Shown piece by piece: positions 17,575 through 26,738 of a stretch of 64,000 nucleotides of DNA; positions within the stretch are counted from its first letter, which is position 1; each line of letters begins with the position of its first letter. The position numbers were made by a program, and so were the translations under genes. Where the stretch lies: contig JASHOE010000303.1 in assembly GCA_030041275.1 (NCBI GenBank), positions 1-64,000 on the forward strand, read 5' to 3'. Below the pieces are notes generated by a model, which worked only from the letters and a program-made list of their open reading frames with translations, did not search any database and was not told the DNA's origin. This stretch comes from Streptosporangiaceae bacterium. Its GTDB lineage: Bacteria; Actinomycetota; Actinomycetes; Streptosporangiales; Streptosporangiaceae.

Positions 17575-18828
17575 TCACAGCAGGCTGCTGCTCTCCGGGG
17601 ATGTGGCGAGTGATGGCACGAGCAGCGACGCAGCCACGGTGAGGTCCAGGAGGTACGGCGACACGTCTGTAAAGCCGACCTCGGTAAACGACGCCACCAG
17701 GCAGTACGTCACCAGGAAAATCGCCAGTGCGCGCTGCACTCCCTGCGGCCGGAAATAGGCATTCACAAGCAGGAACACCAGGATCGCTGCGCAGACGATC
17801 ACTCCGAACAGTCCCAGCATGTTGTAAGAAGCAAACCAGTTGCTGTCAATGGGAAGGCCATTGAAGTTACTGTTCGACAGGCCAAAGCCGAAGATCACTT
17901 GGAATTTGTTACGCGGAGCGGCGAGGAGAGGGCCCCAGACCTCAGTGCGGCCGGTCAGGTTCTCCAGCCCCTGCGAGCTCTGGCCCCGCTCGAGCCACGT
18001 CGCAATGAAAGCGGACGACGTTAGTACCGCGACCGCGGCCAGGGCCCCGCCGATCGCGAAGAGCTTTCGTACCCGAGCCTTGGCTACGACCAGGCTCAAG
18101 CCTGCGACCAGAGTGCCAGCGACCAGCCCCACGAGGGCCGTCCTGGTATGAGTGAGGAGCAAGATCGCCAGCGCGCACGCCGCAATGATCGCCGTGGTCT
18201 GGCCACGCATCCGCCCGCAGAGCCAGAGCACCACCACCAGTCCGGTTGTGACGGCTGCATAATGCGCAACTTGTGTCGGCGGCATCGGCCACAGCGCGCC
18301 TGCGAGCCTGCCCGCACTGTAGGCGCCTTCGAGAGCCGTGTGCGGCGCGATCATGATGCCGAGCACCACGGAGCCGAGTATCGCGTACAGCACGGCAAGA
18401 TGGCAGCGGAGGATCAGCATGTCACGTCTGCCCCACCACGGCGTGAGGAGCCACAGGCCGACGACAAAGCCAGCGAGGCGCAAGGTCCGGAGGATGGTCC
18501 CAAAGTGCTCCGGCTGGAAGCAGGTCAGGCAAGCTCCGAGCACGATCAAGGTCACGAGGCAGAGGAAGACGTTCGGCCGAACGACGCCGCGGCGATTCAG
18601 GTAGACCACGCACAGCAAAGCGAACGGCAAGGCCGACTCAGCAATGACCTTACCGATGGTCGACGGAATGTGGATGAACGAGTAACCTGGGTAGAAGGTC
18701 AGGGCGTTGAAGAACAGCAAGCTCCAGGCCAGATAGACCCGGTGCCGGGTCTGGCGCTCGCTCGTCAATGGCGGTGCGGCCGGCAGTATGCCGCGCCGCG
18801 GCCGCAGTATCGTGGCGGGCGAACTCAT
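17575..18828 (-). CDS. O-antigen ligase/Wzy-type polymerase membrane protein
   Basis: A 417-residue protein with about ten to twelve membrane helices. A long external loop follows the HTRTALVG segment and contains LTGRTEVWGPLL, the Wzy_C/O-antigen ligase signature with conserved Arg. It would polymerise glycan repeat units or ligate them to a carrier on the outer face of the membrane. It is convergent with the heparinase-like gene (65-base gap) and on the same strand as the glycosyltransferase at 19,033, 204 bases away. The distinction between polymerase and ligase cannot be made from sequence. Confidence 0.85.
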   Translation of the reverse strand: MSSPATILRPRRGILPAAPPLTSERQTRHRVYLAWSLLFFNALTFYPGYSFIHIPSTIGKVIAESALPFALLCVVYLNRRGVVRPNVFLCLVTLIVLGACLTCFQPEHFGTILRTLRLAGFVVGLWLLTPWWGRRDMLILRCHLAVLYAILGSVVLGIMIAPHTALEGAYSAGRLAGALWPMPPTQVAHYAAVTTGLVVVLWLCGRMRGQTTAIIAACALAILLLTHTRTALVGLVAGTLVAGLSLVVAKARVRKLFAIGGALAAVAVLTSSAFIATWLERGQSSQGLENLTGRTEVWGPLLAAPRNKFQVIFGFGLSNSNFNGLPIDSNWFASYNMLGLFGVIVCAAILVFLLVNAYFRPQGVQRALAIFLVTYCLVASFTEVGFTDVSPYLLDLTVAASLLVPSLATSPESSSLL

Positions 18829-19032
18829 TGGCTCATGATCGTCCGGGTCGGCGCGTCCCCGCCTGGAATCCCCATCATGTCCCCTGAGGCTCGTTCACTG
18901 GAGTGTCCACGGCGCTAACAGGCGCGCGATCATACGAACGCGCGTTGCCCCGCGTTGATACGGTGCAGCGGGCGGTCGCGCTGAAGAAGTGGGCGGCGCG
19001 TTGCAGACGGGTCTCCAACCTTGCTGGGGTGC

Positions 19033-20004
19033 CTATCGCGGGCCTTCGTCGGCCCTCGAGCCGGAAGCGGACGAAAGCGTCCCACCGCGCCCAGCAACGA
19101 TCAAGTCGATCGGGATTTCGGGATCGGTTACTGACCCGGGTTCGGCCTGTGTTCCGGCACCAGGGAGCCCCCGGCTGACGAGCCATTGCGCCAGGTAGCG
19201 GTAGCAATCTCGGCGGTCAGGGACGGACAGCGGAGCGCGCTGGATCGCCGCGACGTAGGCCCAGATGTATTCTCCGTACAATCGCGCAGCCGGATGCCGC
19301 CACCGGTTCGCCCGCCGCGGGTCCATGTTCGCGCACCGGCGTCGCATCGGAGCGCGACCATTCTGGTCTGGATGCTCCCGCCGGAAGTACAACCAGTCCG
19401 GGACCTGGTAGAACGGGCCATACAGGGCGATCTCGGCTGTGAGGGTGCGGTCCGAGTGATGGTGGCTCCCCATCAGCGCCATCCTGCGACGCACCTCGGT
19501 CCGCATCACGCCGTAGTCGTCGTCGCCACCGCTGTCGAACAGCATGCTCCGGAAGCGCTCCGGCGTATGCGGGGTTGCTGTGGTCAGCGGGTACTTTTGG
19601 GCCTCCGTCAAGTTCCCCAAGCCGTCCACCTTCGCCGTCCACGAATGGGCAAGCACGACTTGCGGGTATTCGTCGAGCGCTGCGACGCAGCTCTCGAGCA
19701 GGCTGGTCGCGTAAAGGTCATCATGCGACGCTTCCTTGTACAGCTCGCCCCTAGCCTGACCAAAAATGAAATTCACATTCGGAGCGAGACCGATATTCCG
19801 TTCCTGGCGGAAGTAGCGCACCCGGGAGTCCTGCTGTTGGTAGCGACGGCAGATGTCACCGGTGCCGTCGGTCGAGGCATTGTCGGAAATGATGAGCTCA
19901 AAATCGGTGAAGCTCTGGCCGAGCAAGGCCTCAAGCGACTCTGCGACGTATTCCTCGCCGTTATAGACCGGGAGCGCGATGGTGAGCCGGGGTGCCGTGT
20001 TCAT
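19033..20004 (-). CDS. Glycosyltransferase family 2
   Basis: A 323-residue GT-A enzyme: LTIALPVYNGEEYVAESL at the N-terminus, SDNASTDGT, and SHDDLY supplying the metal-binding acidic pair (DxD-like). The C-terminal 40 residues are basic and low-complexity. No ribosome site is visible just before its ATG, but a 30-codon open frame with a strong AGGAGG site ends on it as ATGA, suggesting coupled translation. It acts at the cytoplasmic face in glycan assembly. Confidence 0.88.
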   Translation of the reverse strand: MNTAPRLTIALPVYNGEEYVAESLEALLGQSFTDFELIISDNASTDGTGDICRRYQQQDSRVRYFRQERNIGLAPNVNFIFGQARGELYKEASHDDLYATSLLESCVAALDEYPQVVLAHSWTAKVDGLGNLTEAQKYPLTTATPHTPERFRSMLFDSGGDDDYGVMRTEVRRRMALMGSHHHSDRTLTAEIALYGPFYQVPDWLYFRREHPDQNGRAPMRRRCANMDPRRANRWRHPAARLYGEYIWAYVAAIQRAPLSVPDRRDCYRYLAQWLVSRGLPGAGTQAEPGSVTDPEIPIDLIVAGRGGTLSSASGSRADEGPR

Positions 20005-20093
20005 GTCGCAGTTGCTCTAGGCTGGACGGCGGGCGGAAACGAGACGACAACGTCCCGGGCCGAAAGCCGACCGGCCGCGGCAGGGAGCCTCAT
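20001..20093 (-). CDS. Possible 30-residue leader ORF coupled to the GT2 gene
   Basis: An ATG at 20093 is preceded by AGGAGG (20098-20103) with a 4-base spacer. It runs 30 codons and its TGA overlaps the start of the family 2 glycosyltransferase (ATGA). The product is short, soluble-looking and resembles nothing I recognise. Third-position GC is lower than in real genes nearby, so it may serve to deliver ribosomes rather than make a functional peptide. Confidence 0.4.
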   Translation of the reverse strand: MRLPAAAGRLSARDVVVSFPPAVQPRATAT

Positions 20094-20396
20094 TTATCCT
20101 CCTGGATTCTGCAGACTGCCCGGCAGGGCTGGCACGGGCACTACCACCAGATAAGGGGACCTGCTCAGCGCCCGCGTGATACTTCCGCGGCGGACTTTGC
20201 TGGGCCGGCCCGAGCACGGTGTGCCTGCCCGGTATCAGAGAGCGCCAAAGGTTCTCCAGTGAATGGGTCCGATAGCACGGTGCAGGCTGAGCTACAGCGA
20301 ATGAGCTGGAGGAATGCCACGTCGCCGGTGCAGTCCCGAAGGCGGGCTCCGCAGCTAGGCGTACCACTCGTCGGTGAGGTGAGGTGACCCGCCAGG
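20094..20396. other. Divergent intergenic region between two glycosyltransferase genes
   Basis: About 300 bases that must hold promoters for the minus-strand GT2 unit and the plus-strand GT4 gene. Apart from the leader-ORF ribosome site at its left edge I see no clear promoter, hairpin or gene. Confidence 0.45.
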
Positions 20397-21587
20397 ATGA
20401 GGATCCTGCTTGTCCACAACCGCTACCGCTCGGCTGCGCCCAGCGGCGAGAACCGTGTCGTGGACCAAGAGGGCGAAGCGCTCGCCGCCCTCGGACATGA
20501 CGTTGTGCGGTTTGGCCGCAACAGCGACGAGATTGCCCAGTGGTCGGCGCGGGCGAAGGCTTCGCTGCCAGCTCGGACCATCTGGAGCCGTGAAACATAC
20601 CGTGACCTGAGCGCGGTGCTTGCCGAGCGCCGCCCCGAAGTCGTCCACGTCCACAACACGTTTCCACTGCTGAGCGCCGCAGTGCTCTACGCATGCCGCG
20701 ATGCGCGTGTTCCTGTTGTCGCCACCCTTCACAATTACAGACTGGCGTGCGCCAACGGCGGGTTCTTCCGCGATGGCGCTGTCTGCCATGACTGCGATCG
20801 CGGCCTTCGAGCCCGGGCGGTCCTGCATGGTTGCTATCGCGAATCGCGGGCGGCGACCCTGCCCAGGGTGCTGGACACGGGCCTGCACCGGCGAGCATGG
20901 AAGTCCTTGGTATCGGCCTACGTACTCATCTCGGCGTCCCAGCGTGACCTGCTAGCGGGCGTCGATCTCCCGCCCGACCGCGTCTTCGTCAGGTACAACC
21001 TCATCCCGCACCGCAGCTGGTCGCGGTCGGCTCCGACGTCGAGCGTCGTTTATGCGGGACGGCTTGACGAGGCAAAAGGAGCGCGCCTGCTGATGGCGGG
21101 CTGGGACCGCTACGAGCGCAACTCGAGTGAGCCGCGGCTCAATCTGGTCATTGTCGGAGGGGGGCCGCTCGAAGACGAGGTCGCCGCCTGGGCTTCGGTC
21201 CGGCCGTCCGTTGCAATGACCGGAACGGTGAGCAGCGACAGGTGCGCGGAACTCATCTCGTATGCTCGCGCTGTTCTGCTGCCCTCCACGTGGGAGGAGA
21301 CGTTCGGCCTCGTCGCGGTCGAGGCCATGGCCGCGGGCGTACCTCCCATCGCTGCGGCCCATGGGTCGTTCCCAGAGCTCATCACGCACGGAGTCGACGG
21401 CGTCCTCTTCAATCCGGGCGATCCAGCTGCCTTGGCGCTCGCCATCGCGGACGTTGAGCGGAACCCCGAACAGTACGAGGTTCTCGGCGAGCAGGCACGT
21501 AAGACCTACGAGCAGCGTTTCGACCCGCAGCAAAGCGTCGAGGACCTGCTTGAGATCTACCGCTTTGCTATCTCGCACCCGGTCTGA
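20397..21587 (+). CDS. Glycosyltransferase family 4
   Basis: A 396-residue GT-B enzyme. The N-terminus RILLVHNRY and VHVHNTFPLLS, and the C-terminal VYAGRLDEAKGARLL, LPSTWEETFGLVAVEAMAAGVPPIAA with the E-x7-E motif, identify GT4. A Cys-containing segment (CHDCDRGL) near residue 125 is common in this subgroup. It is followed after 228 bases by the second heparinase-like gene. Sugar specificity is unknown. Confidence 0.92.
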   Translation: MRILLVHNRYRSAAPSGENRVVDQEGEALAALGHDVVRFGRNSDEIAQWSARAKASLPARTIWSRETYRDLSAVLAERRPEVVHVHNTFPLLSAAVLYACRDARVPVVATLHNYRLACANGGFFRDGAVCHDCDRGLRARAVLHGCYRESRAATLPRVLDTGLHRRAWKSLVSAYVLISASQRDLLAGVDLPPDRVFVRYNLIPHRSWSRSAPTSSVVYAGRLDEAKGARLLMAGWDRYERNSSEPRLNLVIVGGGPLEDEVAAWASVRPSVAMTGTVSSDRCAELISYARAVLLPSTWEETFGLVAVEAMAAGVPPIAAAHGSFPELITHGVDGVLFNPGDPAALALAIADVERNPEQYEVLGEQARKTYEQRFDPQQSVEDLLEIYRFAISHPV

Positions 21588-21815
21588 TGCCCGCTGAGGC
21601 AGGCAGTCTGCCGGCGTGGTGCGTCGCTGAGCACTCCGGCACCGATCGACCTCCCGCGCTGCCGGACGGAGGGCCGGCATCGATATACCGCCGGACCCGG
21701 TATCAGCGCTGTCGGCTCGAGGTTCTGATGAGGACCAGTGTCGGAGTCCTGGCGCAACTCGGCTACTGAACTTCGAGGTCGGTTGCAGCCTCGCTCGCGG
21801 CAGGCAGGAGCAGGT

Positions 21816-23837
21816 GTGAGCAGTATCGAGACGTCGCGCATCGGCTGGTACGCGCACAGAGCCAGCCGGATGTCACCTGCAGAGGTGCTGTGGCGGAGCC
21901 GCGATAAGGCTGTGCAAGCACTCTGGCTGGGGCGCCGAGTCAGCCGCGACCAGCTTGCTGCTGCGGTCATTGGCCTGCCGGGGGAGCGCCGCTTTACCGC
22001 GGTTCTTCCGCCGGCCACGCCCGCACGGGTACCGGAGGTCGCGAGGAAGGCAGTGCTGGCGGCAGCCGACGAGCTCATGGCGGGCCGCTGGCTCATGCTC
22101 GGGGTTGCCCGCAGCGACATGGAGGTGCCGGACTGGTTTAGTGATCCGGCCACGGGCGACCGGGCTCCCGCCGATCGCTACGCGTTCCGCATCAACCATC
22201 GCGGCGAGTCTGACACAGGCAACGTCAGGAATGTCCGGGAGGCGTCCCGGCTGCAGCATCTCACCCTGTTGTCAAGTGCATGGATGCTAAGCAAGGACGA
22301 GGTCTACGCGCAACGGGTTGCCGATCATCTCCAGTCCTGGTGGCAGCAAAACCCGTTTCTGTCGGGTGTGCACTGGACCAGCGGGACGGAGATCGGTATT
22401 CGTCTCATCAGCCTCACCTGGATCCGACGGTTGCTGGCCGGCTGGTCAGGCGTTGCTGACCTCTTCGAAAGAAACGACCTCGCTGTACAGCAGATCCTGT
22501 GGCACCAGCAGTACTTGGCTCAGTTCCGTAGCCGCGGGTCTTCGGCAGACAGCCACGTGATCGCCGAGGCGGCCGGACAGCTGATCGCGAGCTGCGCTTT
22601 TCCCTGGTTTGCGGGCAGCGCCGGGTGGCGCCAGTCAGCCGCTCGGTTGCTGGAACGCGAACTGATTCGCAACACGTTCCCTTCGGGCATAGGTCGCGAG
22701 CAGGCGTCCGATTACCAGTCCTTCGTCGCGGAGCTCGGAATCCTCGCTGCCGTCGAGTCGGCAGCTGCCGGTTACCCCCTCGACCAGAAGGTGTGGCGGC
22801 GACTGAGCGCAATGCTGGACAGCGGTGCGGCGCTGCTTGACGAGCGGCTACGACCGCCGCGCCAAGGGGACGGCGATGAGGGTCGAGCGTTGCTGCTCGA
22901 TGCGCCGACTGACGACAGGTGGCCCACGTTGCTCGCTCTCGGCGAGGCGCTGTGCGGTCGGCTCGATTGGTGGCCGCGGACGGTGCAAAGCGCGGCGAGC
23001 ACGATGGTCGCCGCGATGCCCGCCGTGGCTTGCCAGGTTACCGGCAGGCCAGCGGAGCGGCCGTGGCACTTCGGGGACGCCGGTGTCACGCTGCTACGGA
23101 CAACAAATAAGCGCGACCCGGAAATCTGGTGCCGGTGCGACGGCGGCCCGCACGGCTTTCTGAGAATCGCTGCGCGTGCTCATGCTGATGCGCTGTCGGT
23201 CGAGGTTCGTTACGGCGGGGTTGATGTGCTGGCCGATCCTGGTACGTACTGCCATCATGGCGAGCTGGCTTGGCGGTCCTACTTCCGATCGACGATCGGC
23301 CACAACACCATCGAACTGGGGGGCCGGAACCAGTCCACCGCGGCCGGCCCGTGTCTGTGGCTGCGGCACGCGAATGCGCGGCTCCTCGACGTGACGGACA
23401 TCGGTGACGCAGCCGAGTGGACCGCTGAACATGACGGCTATAGAACGCTCGATCCGCCCGCCTGGCATCGCCGCTGCGTAAGACTAGACCGGGCGTCCAG
23501 GGCGGTCGACATCGTTGATGAGATCCGCAGCAGCGGCCATGAGCTGCGACTGGCTTTTCACCTGGGGCCGGAAGTCACTGCTGAGCTAGACGAAACCGGT
23601 GCTTACCTGAGCTGGCCAGGGGCCGGGGCACCGGCGACAGCGCGGATGGAACTGCCGCGAGCTCTCCGGTGGAGCCTTTACCGGGGCTCAGACCGGCCGA
23701 TACTCGGTTGGTATTCCAGCGGCCTCGGCCAGCGCGTTCCGGCCACGACGCTGATTGGTGCCGGACGGTCCGTGGCAGCACAACCGATTATCACGCGGCT
23801 CGAATTCAACGACGTGGCCGCAGAGACTAGCTGCTGA
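21816..23837 (+). CDS. Heparinase II/III-like protein, copy 2
   Basis: This 673-residue paralog of the 15,365 gene shares its whole layout: IGWYAHRASRMSPAEVLWR at the start, WQQNPFLSGVHWTSGTEIGIRL, RGSSADSHVIAEAAGQ, then ARAHADALSVEV, DPGTYCHHG and RSTIGHNTIEL. I chose the GTG at 21816, which has AGGAG 5 bases upstream; the upstream in-frame ATG lacks one. No signal peptide is seen, so like copy 1 it may act inside the cell or be exported by an unknown route. Its 3' end overlaps the convergent PIG-L gene by 11 bases. Confidence 0.85.
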   Translation: MSSIETSRIGWYAHRASRMSPAEVLWRSRDKAVQALWLGRRVSRDQLAAAVIGLPGERRFTAVLPPATPARVPEVARKAVLAAADELMAGRWLMLGVARSDMEVPDWFSDPATGDRAPADRYAFRINHRGESDTGNVRNVREASRLQHLTLLSSAWMLSKDEVYAQRVADHLQSWWQQNPFLSGVHWTSGTEIGIRLISLTWIRRLLAGWSGVADLFERNDLAVQQILWHQQYLAQFRSRGSSADSHVIAEAAGQLIASCAFPWFAGSAGWRQSAARLLERELIRNTFPSGIGREQASDYQSFVAELGILAAVESAAAGYPLDQKVWRRLSAMLDSGAALLDERLRPPRQGDGDEGRALLLDAPTDDRWPTLLALGEALCGRLDWWPRTVQSAASTMVAAMPAVACQVTGRPAERPWHFGDAGVTLLRTTNKRDPEIWCRCDGGPHGFLRIAARAHADALSVEVRYGGVDVLADPGTYCHHGELAWRSYFRSTIGHNTIELGGRNQSTAAGPCLWLRHANARLLDVTDIGDAAEWTAEHDGYRTLDPPAWHRRCVRLDRASRAVDIVDEIRSSGHELRLAFHLGPEVTAELDETGAYLSWPGAGAPATARMELPRALRWSLYRGSDRPILGWYSSGLGQRVPATTLIGAGRSVAAQPIITRLEFNDVAAETSC

Positions 23838-24483
23838 GTATCAGCTTCGAGCAGGTAAAAGCCTCGGCATAAGGCGCACGGCACTCCATGCCACGCAACC
23901 GGGCCAGTCCGAGGAAGACCTCGTCATCCCACCAGTCGCGACCGCGCTGGGATGGGTAGGACTTGTGCAGTAGCTCCACCTTGCGCCTCGCGGCGTCGGG
24001 CGACAGCGGCCAGTAGACCGACGGTCGGCCGCGGCCGAGGTCGCCATCCCATTTGGGCACCTCATACCCCAGGTGGATCTGGTCCCTGAACACAGTAGGG
24101 ATGATCTCTCCGATCGTACGGTGATCTTGGTGAGCGTCATGCTCGTGCGGCGCGATGATCAAGTTGGGAACGCACGACCGAGCAGTCTCGGTCAGGATGT
24201 CCTTCACCTGGTCCCAGACCGCTGGCAGCCGGCCTTCGGGCAGGCTGTGCAGCGACACAGTGAGGTCCGCGCCGGCGAAGAAGGATCTCGCCGCCTGCCG
24301 GGCCTCGTCCTGACGCTCTGTGCTGCCCGTGAGCAGGACGTATCTCACCCGCAGGCCGGGATGGCTGTCCGCAAGCGACAACGCGAGGCCACCCGCTCCG
24401 ATCTCGATGTCATCGGGGTGCGCGCCAACAGCGAGGATCGAGAGATTTTCCCCTGGCGGGATCGCCAGGTGCAGCGGCAACAT
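23827..24483 (-). CDS. PIG-L family deacetylase
   Basis: A 218-residue protein with ILAVGAHPDDIEIGAGG (the AHPDD zinc/catalytic motif near residues 21-25) and PHEHDAHQDH, which supplies a third zinc ligand. The family removes acetyl groups from N-acetyl sugars such as GlcNAc derivatives (MshB, BshB, PIG-L). It lies 2 bases downstream of a nucleotidyltransferase gene, forming a three-gene minus-strand unit with the C-methyltransferase. It probably deacetylates an amino sugar or a similar N-acyl group in the nucleotide-sugar pathway. Confidence 0.9.
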   Translation of the reverse strand: MLPLHLAIPPGENLSILAVGAHPDDIEIGAGGLALSLADSHPGLRVRYVLLTGSTERQDEARQAARSFFAGADLTVSLHSLPEGRLPAVWDQVKDILTETARSCVPNLIIAPHEHDAHQDHRTIGEIIPTVFRDQIHLGYEVPKWDGDLGRGRPSVYWPLSPDAARRKVELLHKSYPSQRGRDWWDDEVFLGLARLRGMECRAPYAEAFTCSKLILSS

Positions 24484-24485
24484 GG

Positions 24486-25355
24486 CTAGTCACCCAGTTG
24501 AGGTGCCGGCACGGAGGTGCTGAGGTCCCCGCCAGCGTCCAGGTGCATGCCCTGCGGCGCGACCGCCGCCGACCGATCCGCATCCCAGATCATCCACGGG
24601 CAGTATCCCCGGTGATACATCTCCTCGAGCTGAGCCCGTTCCTTGACGGTATCGGCGGGCGACCAGTAGCCCTTGTAGGGGTACGCCAGGACGCGCCGCT
24701 GCGGGACCAGCCGCCGCATGATGGCATCCTCAACGAGGTCTTCGCCCTCGTTCAGGAAGTCGAAAATCTCCGGCCGGAGCACGAAGTACCCGCCGTTCTC
24801 CCACTGGCGTAGGTCGCGCATCGGTGTCACCTGGCTGATCAGGCCGTCATCCCCGATCTCCACGACATGATGCGACGACTGCGGCGGAACGGCCAGCAGG
24901 CTCGCCACCGCGCTGCTGGCAGCGAACCGCGCGACGATGTCGGAGAGCGAGGCGTTGGTCAGGACGTCGGCGTAGTTGGCCAGGAACATCTCCTCACCCT
25001 CCACGAAGCGCCGCACGCGGCGGAGCCGCTCTCCGATCGGCGAGTTCAAGCCGGTGTCCACGAATGTGACCCGCCAGTCGGAGATGTCCGTACGGAATAG
25101 GCTGACTTCGCGCGCTCCTTTCTCCAGCACGAAGTCATTTGAGGTCGTCTCGTCGTAGTGCAGGAAGAAATCCTTGACGTACGAGGCGCCATAGCCGAGG
25201 CACAGCACAAAGTCGGTGTGGCCGAAGTGCGCGTAGTACCTCATCACGTGCCAGAGCAGCGGGCGTTCCCCGACCATAGCCATCGGTTTCGGCGCATTGG
25301 TAACGCCATCGCGCATGCGCATGCCCAGCCCGCCACAGAACAGGACTACTTTCAT
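24486..25355 (-). CDS. Sugar-1-phosphate cytidylyltransferase-like nucleotidyltransferase (RfbF-like)
   Basis: A 289-residue nucleotidyltransferase: KVVLFCGGLGMRMRDG, NAPKPMAMVG, LWHVMRYYAHFG and LCLGYGASYVKDFFLHYDE are close to glucose-1-phosphate cytidylyltransferases, and FLANYADVLT carries the metal-binding Asp. It would make a CDP-sugar or other NDP-sugar. The ATG at 25355 has GAGGGG upstream at good spacing; an upstream TTG is less likely. It sits between a C-methyltransferase and a PIG-L gene in one operon. Confidence 0.82.
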   Translation of the reverse strand: MKVVLFCGGLGMRMRDGVTNAPKPMAMVGERPLLWHVMRYYAHFGHTDFVLCLGYGASYVKDFFLHYDETTSNDFVLEKGAREVSLFRTDISDWRVTFVDTGLNSPIGERLRRVRRFVEGEEMFLANYADVLTNASLSDIVARFAASSAVASLLAVPPQSSHHVVEIGDDGLISQVTPMRDLRQWENGGYFVLRPEIFDFLNEGEDLVEDAIMRRLVPQRRVLAYPYKGYWSPADTVKERAQLEEMYHRGYCPWMIWDADRSAAVAPQGMHLDAGGDLSTSVPAPQLGD

Positions 25356-25366
25356 TGCCTGACCCC

Positions 25367-26599
25367 TCAACTGACTTCTAGCTCAGGTATGGGGAACACA
25401 AGCTGACCGCCCCACTGCCGGATGTAAGAGAGCTGCTCGGTGATCTCCTTGCGGAGATTCCACGGCAACACGAGGACATAGTCGGGCTTGGTTTCGGCCA
25501 GCCGGTCGGGCGAGTAAATCGGGATGTGCGTGCCGGGCAGGAACCTGCCCTGCTTGACCGGGCTGCGGTCCACTGTGTAAGCGAGCAGATCGGACCTGAT
25601 TCCGCAGTGGTTGAGCAGCGTGTTGCCCTTGCCGGGGGCCCCATAGGCAGCCACGGATCGGCCATCTGCCGCGGCGCTGAGCAGGAATCCGAGCAGCTCA
25701 CTCTTGATCTTCAGAACCTGCGCCGCAAAACCGGCGTGACCAGCGACGGTGTGCAGCCCGGCGGTTTCCTCAGCGCCGAGCACCGCCTTCACCCGGCTCG
25801 TCGGCTCACCCGCGGACTCGGCTGGACGGGCGTAGACCCGCAGCGATCCGCCGTGGGTTTCCAGTTCATCGACGTCCACCACCCGCAGCCCAGCTATGCC
25901 GAGGGCACGCGAGGAGGTGAGCAGCGACAGGTAGGAGAAGTGCTCGTGATAGATGGTGTCGTACTGACGCCGCTCGATGAGCCGCAGCAAGTGCGGGAAC
26001 TCGAGGGTGACTACACCGGTGTCCTTCACCAGCGCGCGCAAGCCCATCGCGAAGCCCCGGATGTCAGGGACGTGGGCGAACACGTTGTTGGCGGCGACCA
26101 GGTCGGCCGGACCGTGACGATGTGCGATCTGCTTGCCGGTCTCGGGGCCCAGGAACTCGACTTCCGTCCTGATGCCGCGGGCGCGGGCGGCTGCCGCGAC
26201 GTTCCCGGCCGGTTCGACTCCGAGGACTGGGATCCCGGCGGCCAGGAAATGCTGGAGCAGGTACCCGTCGTTGCTGGCCACCTCCGTGACCAAGCTGTCC
26301 GCGCCAAGGCCTAGCCGGTCGATCATGGCGTCCGAGTATCGCTTGGCGTGGGCGACCCACGAGTCAGAGTACGAAGAGAAGTAGGCGTAATCCGAGAAGA
26401 TATCCTCGCCGGGCACGTAGGCGGGCAGCTGCACGAGCAGGCATGAATCGCACAAGCGGACGTGGAGTGGATAAAAGACCTCGGCGGAATCCAGATTTTC
26501 GGCCGGGACGTAGCTCTCGCACAGCGGTGACATTCCGAGGTCGACGAACGTCTTGGTGACGGATGCGTCACAGAGACGGCATGAATACTGCAAGGACAC
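25367..26599 (-). CDS. Nucleotide-sugar C-methyltransferase, intact type (TylC3/TcaB9 family)
   Basis: A 410-residue protein with the three-domain layout of sugar C-methyltransferases: N-terminal zinc domain (CRLCD ... LCDSC), SAM domain with VTEVASNDGYLL, the catalytic segment IYHEHFSYL (Tyr, Glu and His of TcaB9-type enzymes present), and the C-terminal domain with YGAPGKGNTLLN. I take the GTG at 26599, preceded by GGGAGGCAGGG, giving the family's usual length. It would add a methyl branch to a keto-sugar made via the adjacent nucleotidyltransferase. A related gene lies divergently across 139 bases. Confidence 0.92.
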   Translation of the reverse strand: MSLQYSCRLCDASVTKTFVDLGMSPLCESYVPAENLDSAEVFYPLHVRLCDSCLLVQLPAYVPGEDIFSDYAYFSSYSDSWVAHAKRYSDAMIDRLGLGADSLVTEVASNDGYLLQHFLAAGIPVLGVEPAGNVAAAARARGIRTEVEFLGPETGKQIAHRHGPADLVAANNVFAHVPDIRGFAMGLRALVKDTGVVTLEFPHLLRLIERRQYDTIYHEHFSYLSLLTSSRALGIAGLRVVDVDELETHGGSLRVYARPAESAGEPTSRVKAVLGAEETAGLHTVAGHAGFAAQVLKIKSELLGFLLSAAADGRSVAAYGAPGKGNTLLNHCGIRSDLLAYTVDRSPVKQGRFLPGTHIPIYSPDRLAETKPDYVLVLPWNLRKEITEQLSYIRQWGGQLVFPIPELEVS

Positions 26600-26738
26600 G
26601 CCCTGCCTCCCAACTCGCGAGCCCAATGCCGGGCGTGCCAATCTTGATAACGGAAGCGACAATCGCGGTGCACGGCTGACTTTGCGGGAAACGCCCGCAG
26701 TTATGCTGCAGCCCACCTAGCCTCGTGACTGAAATAGG

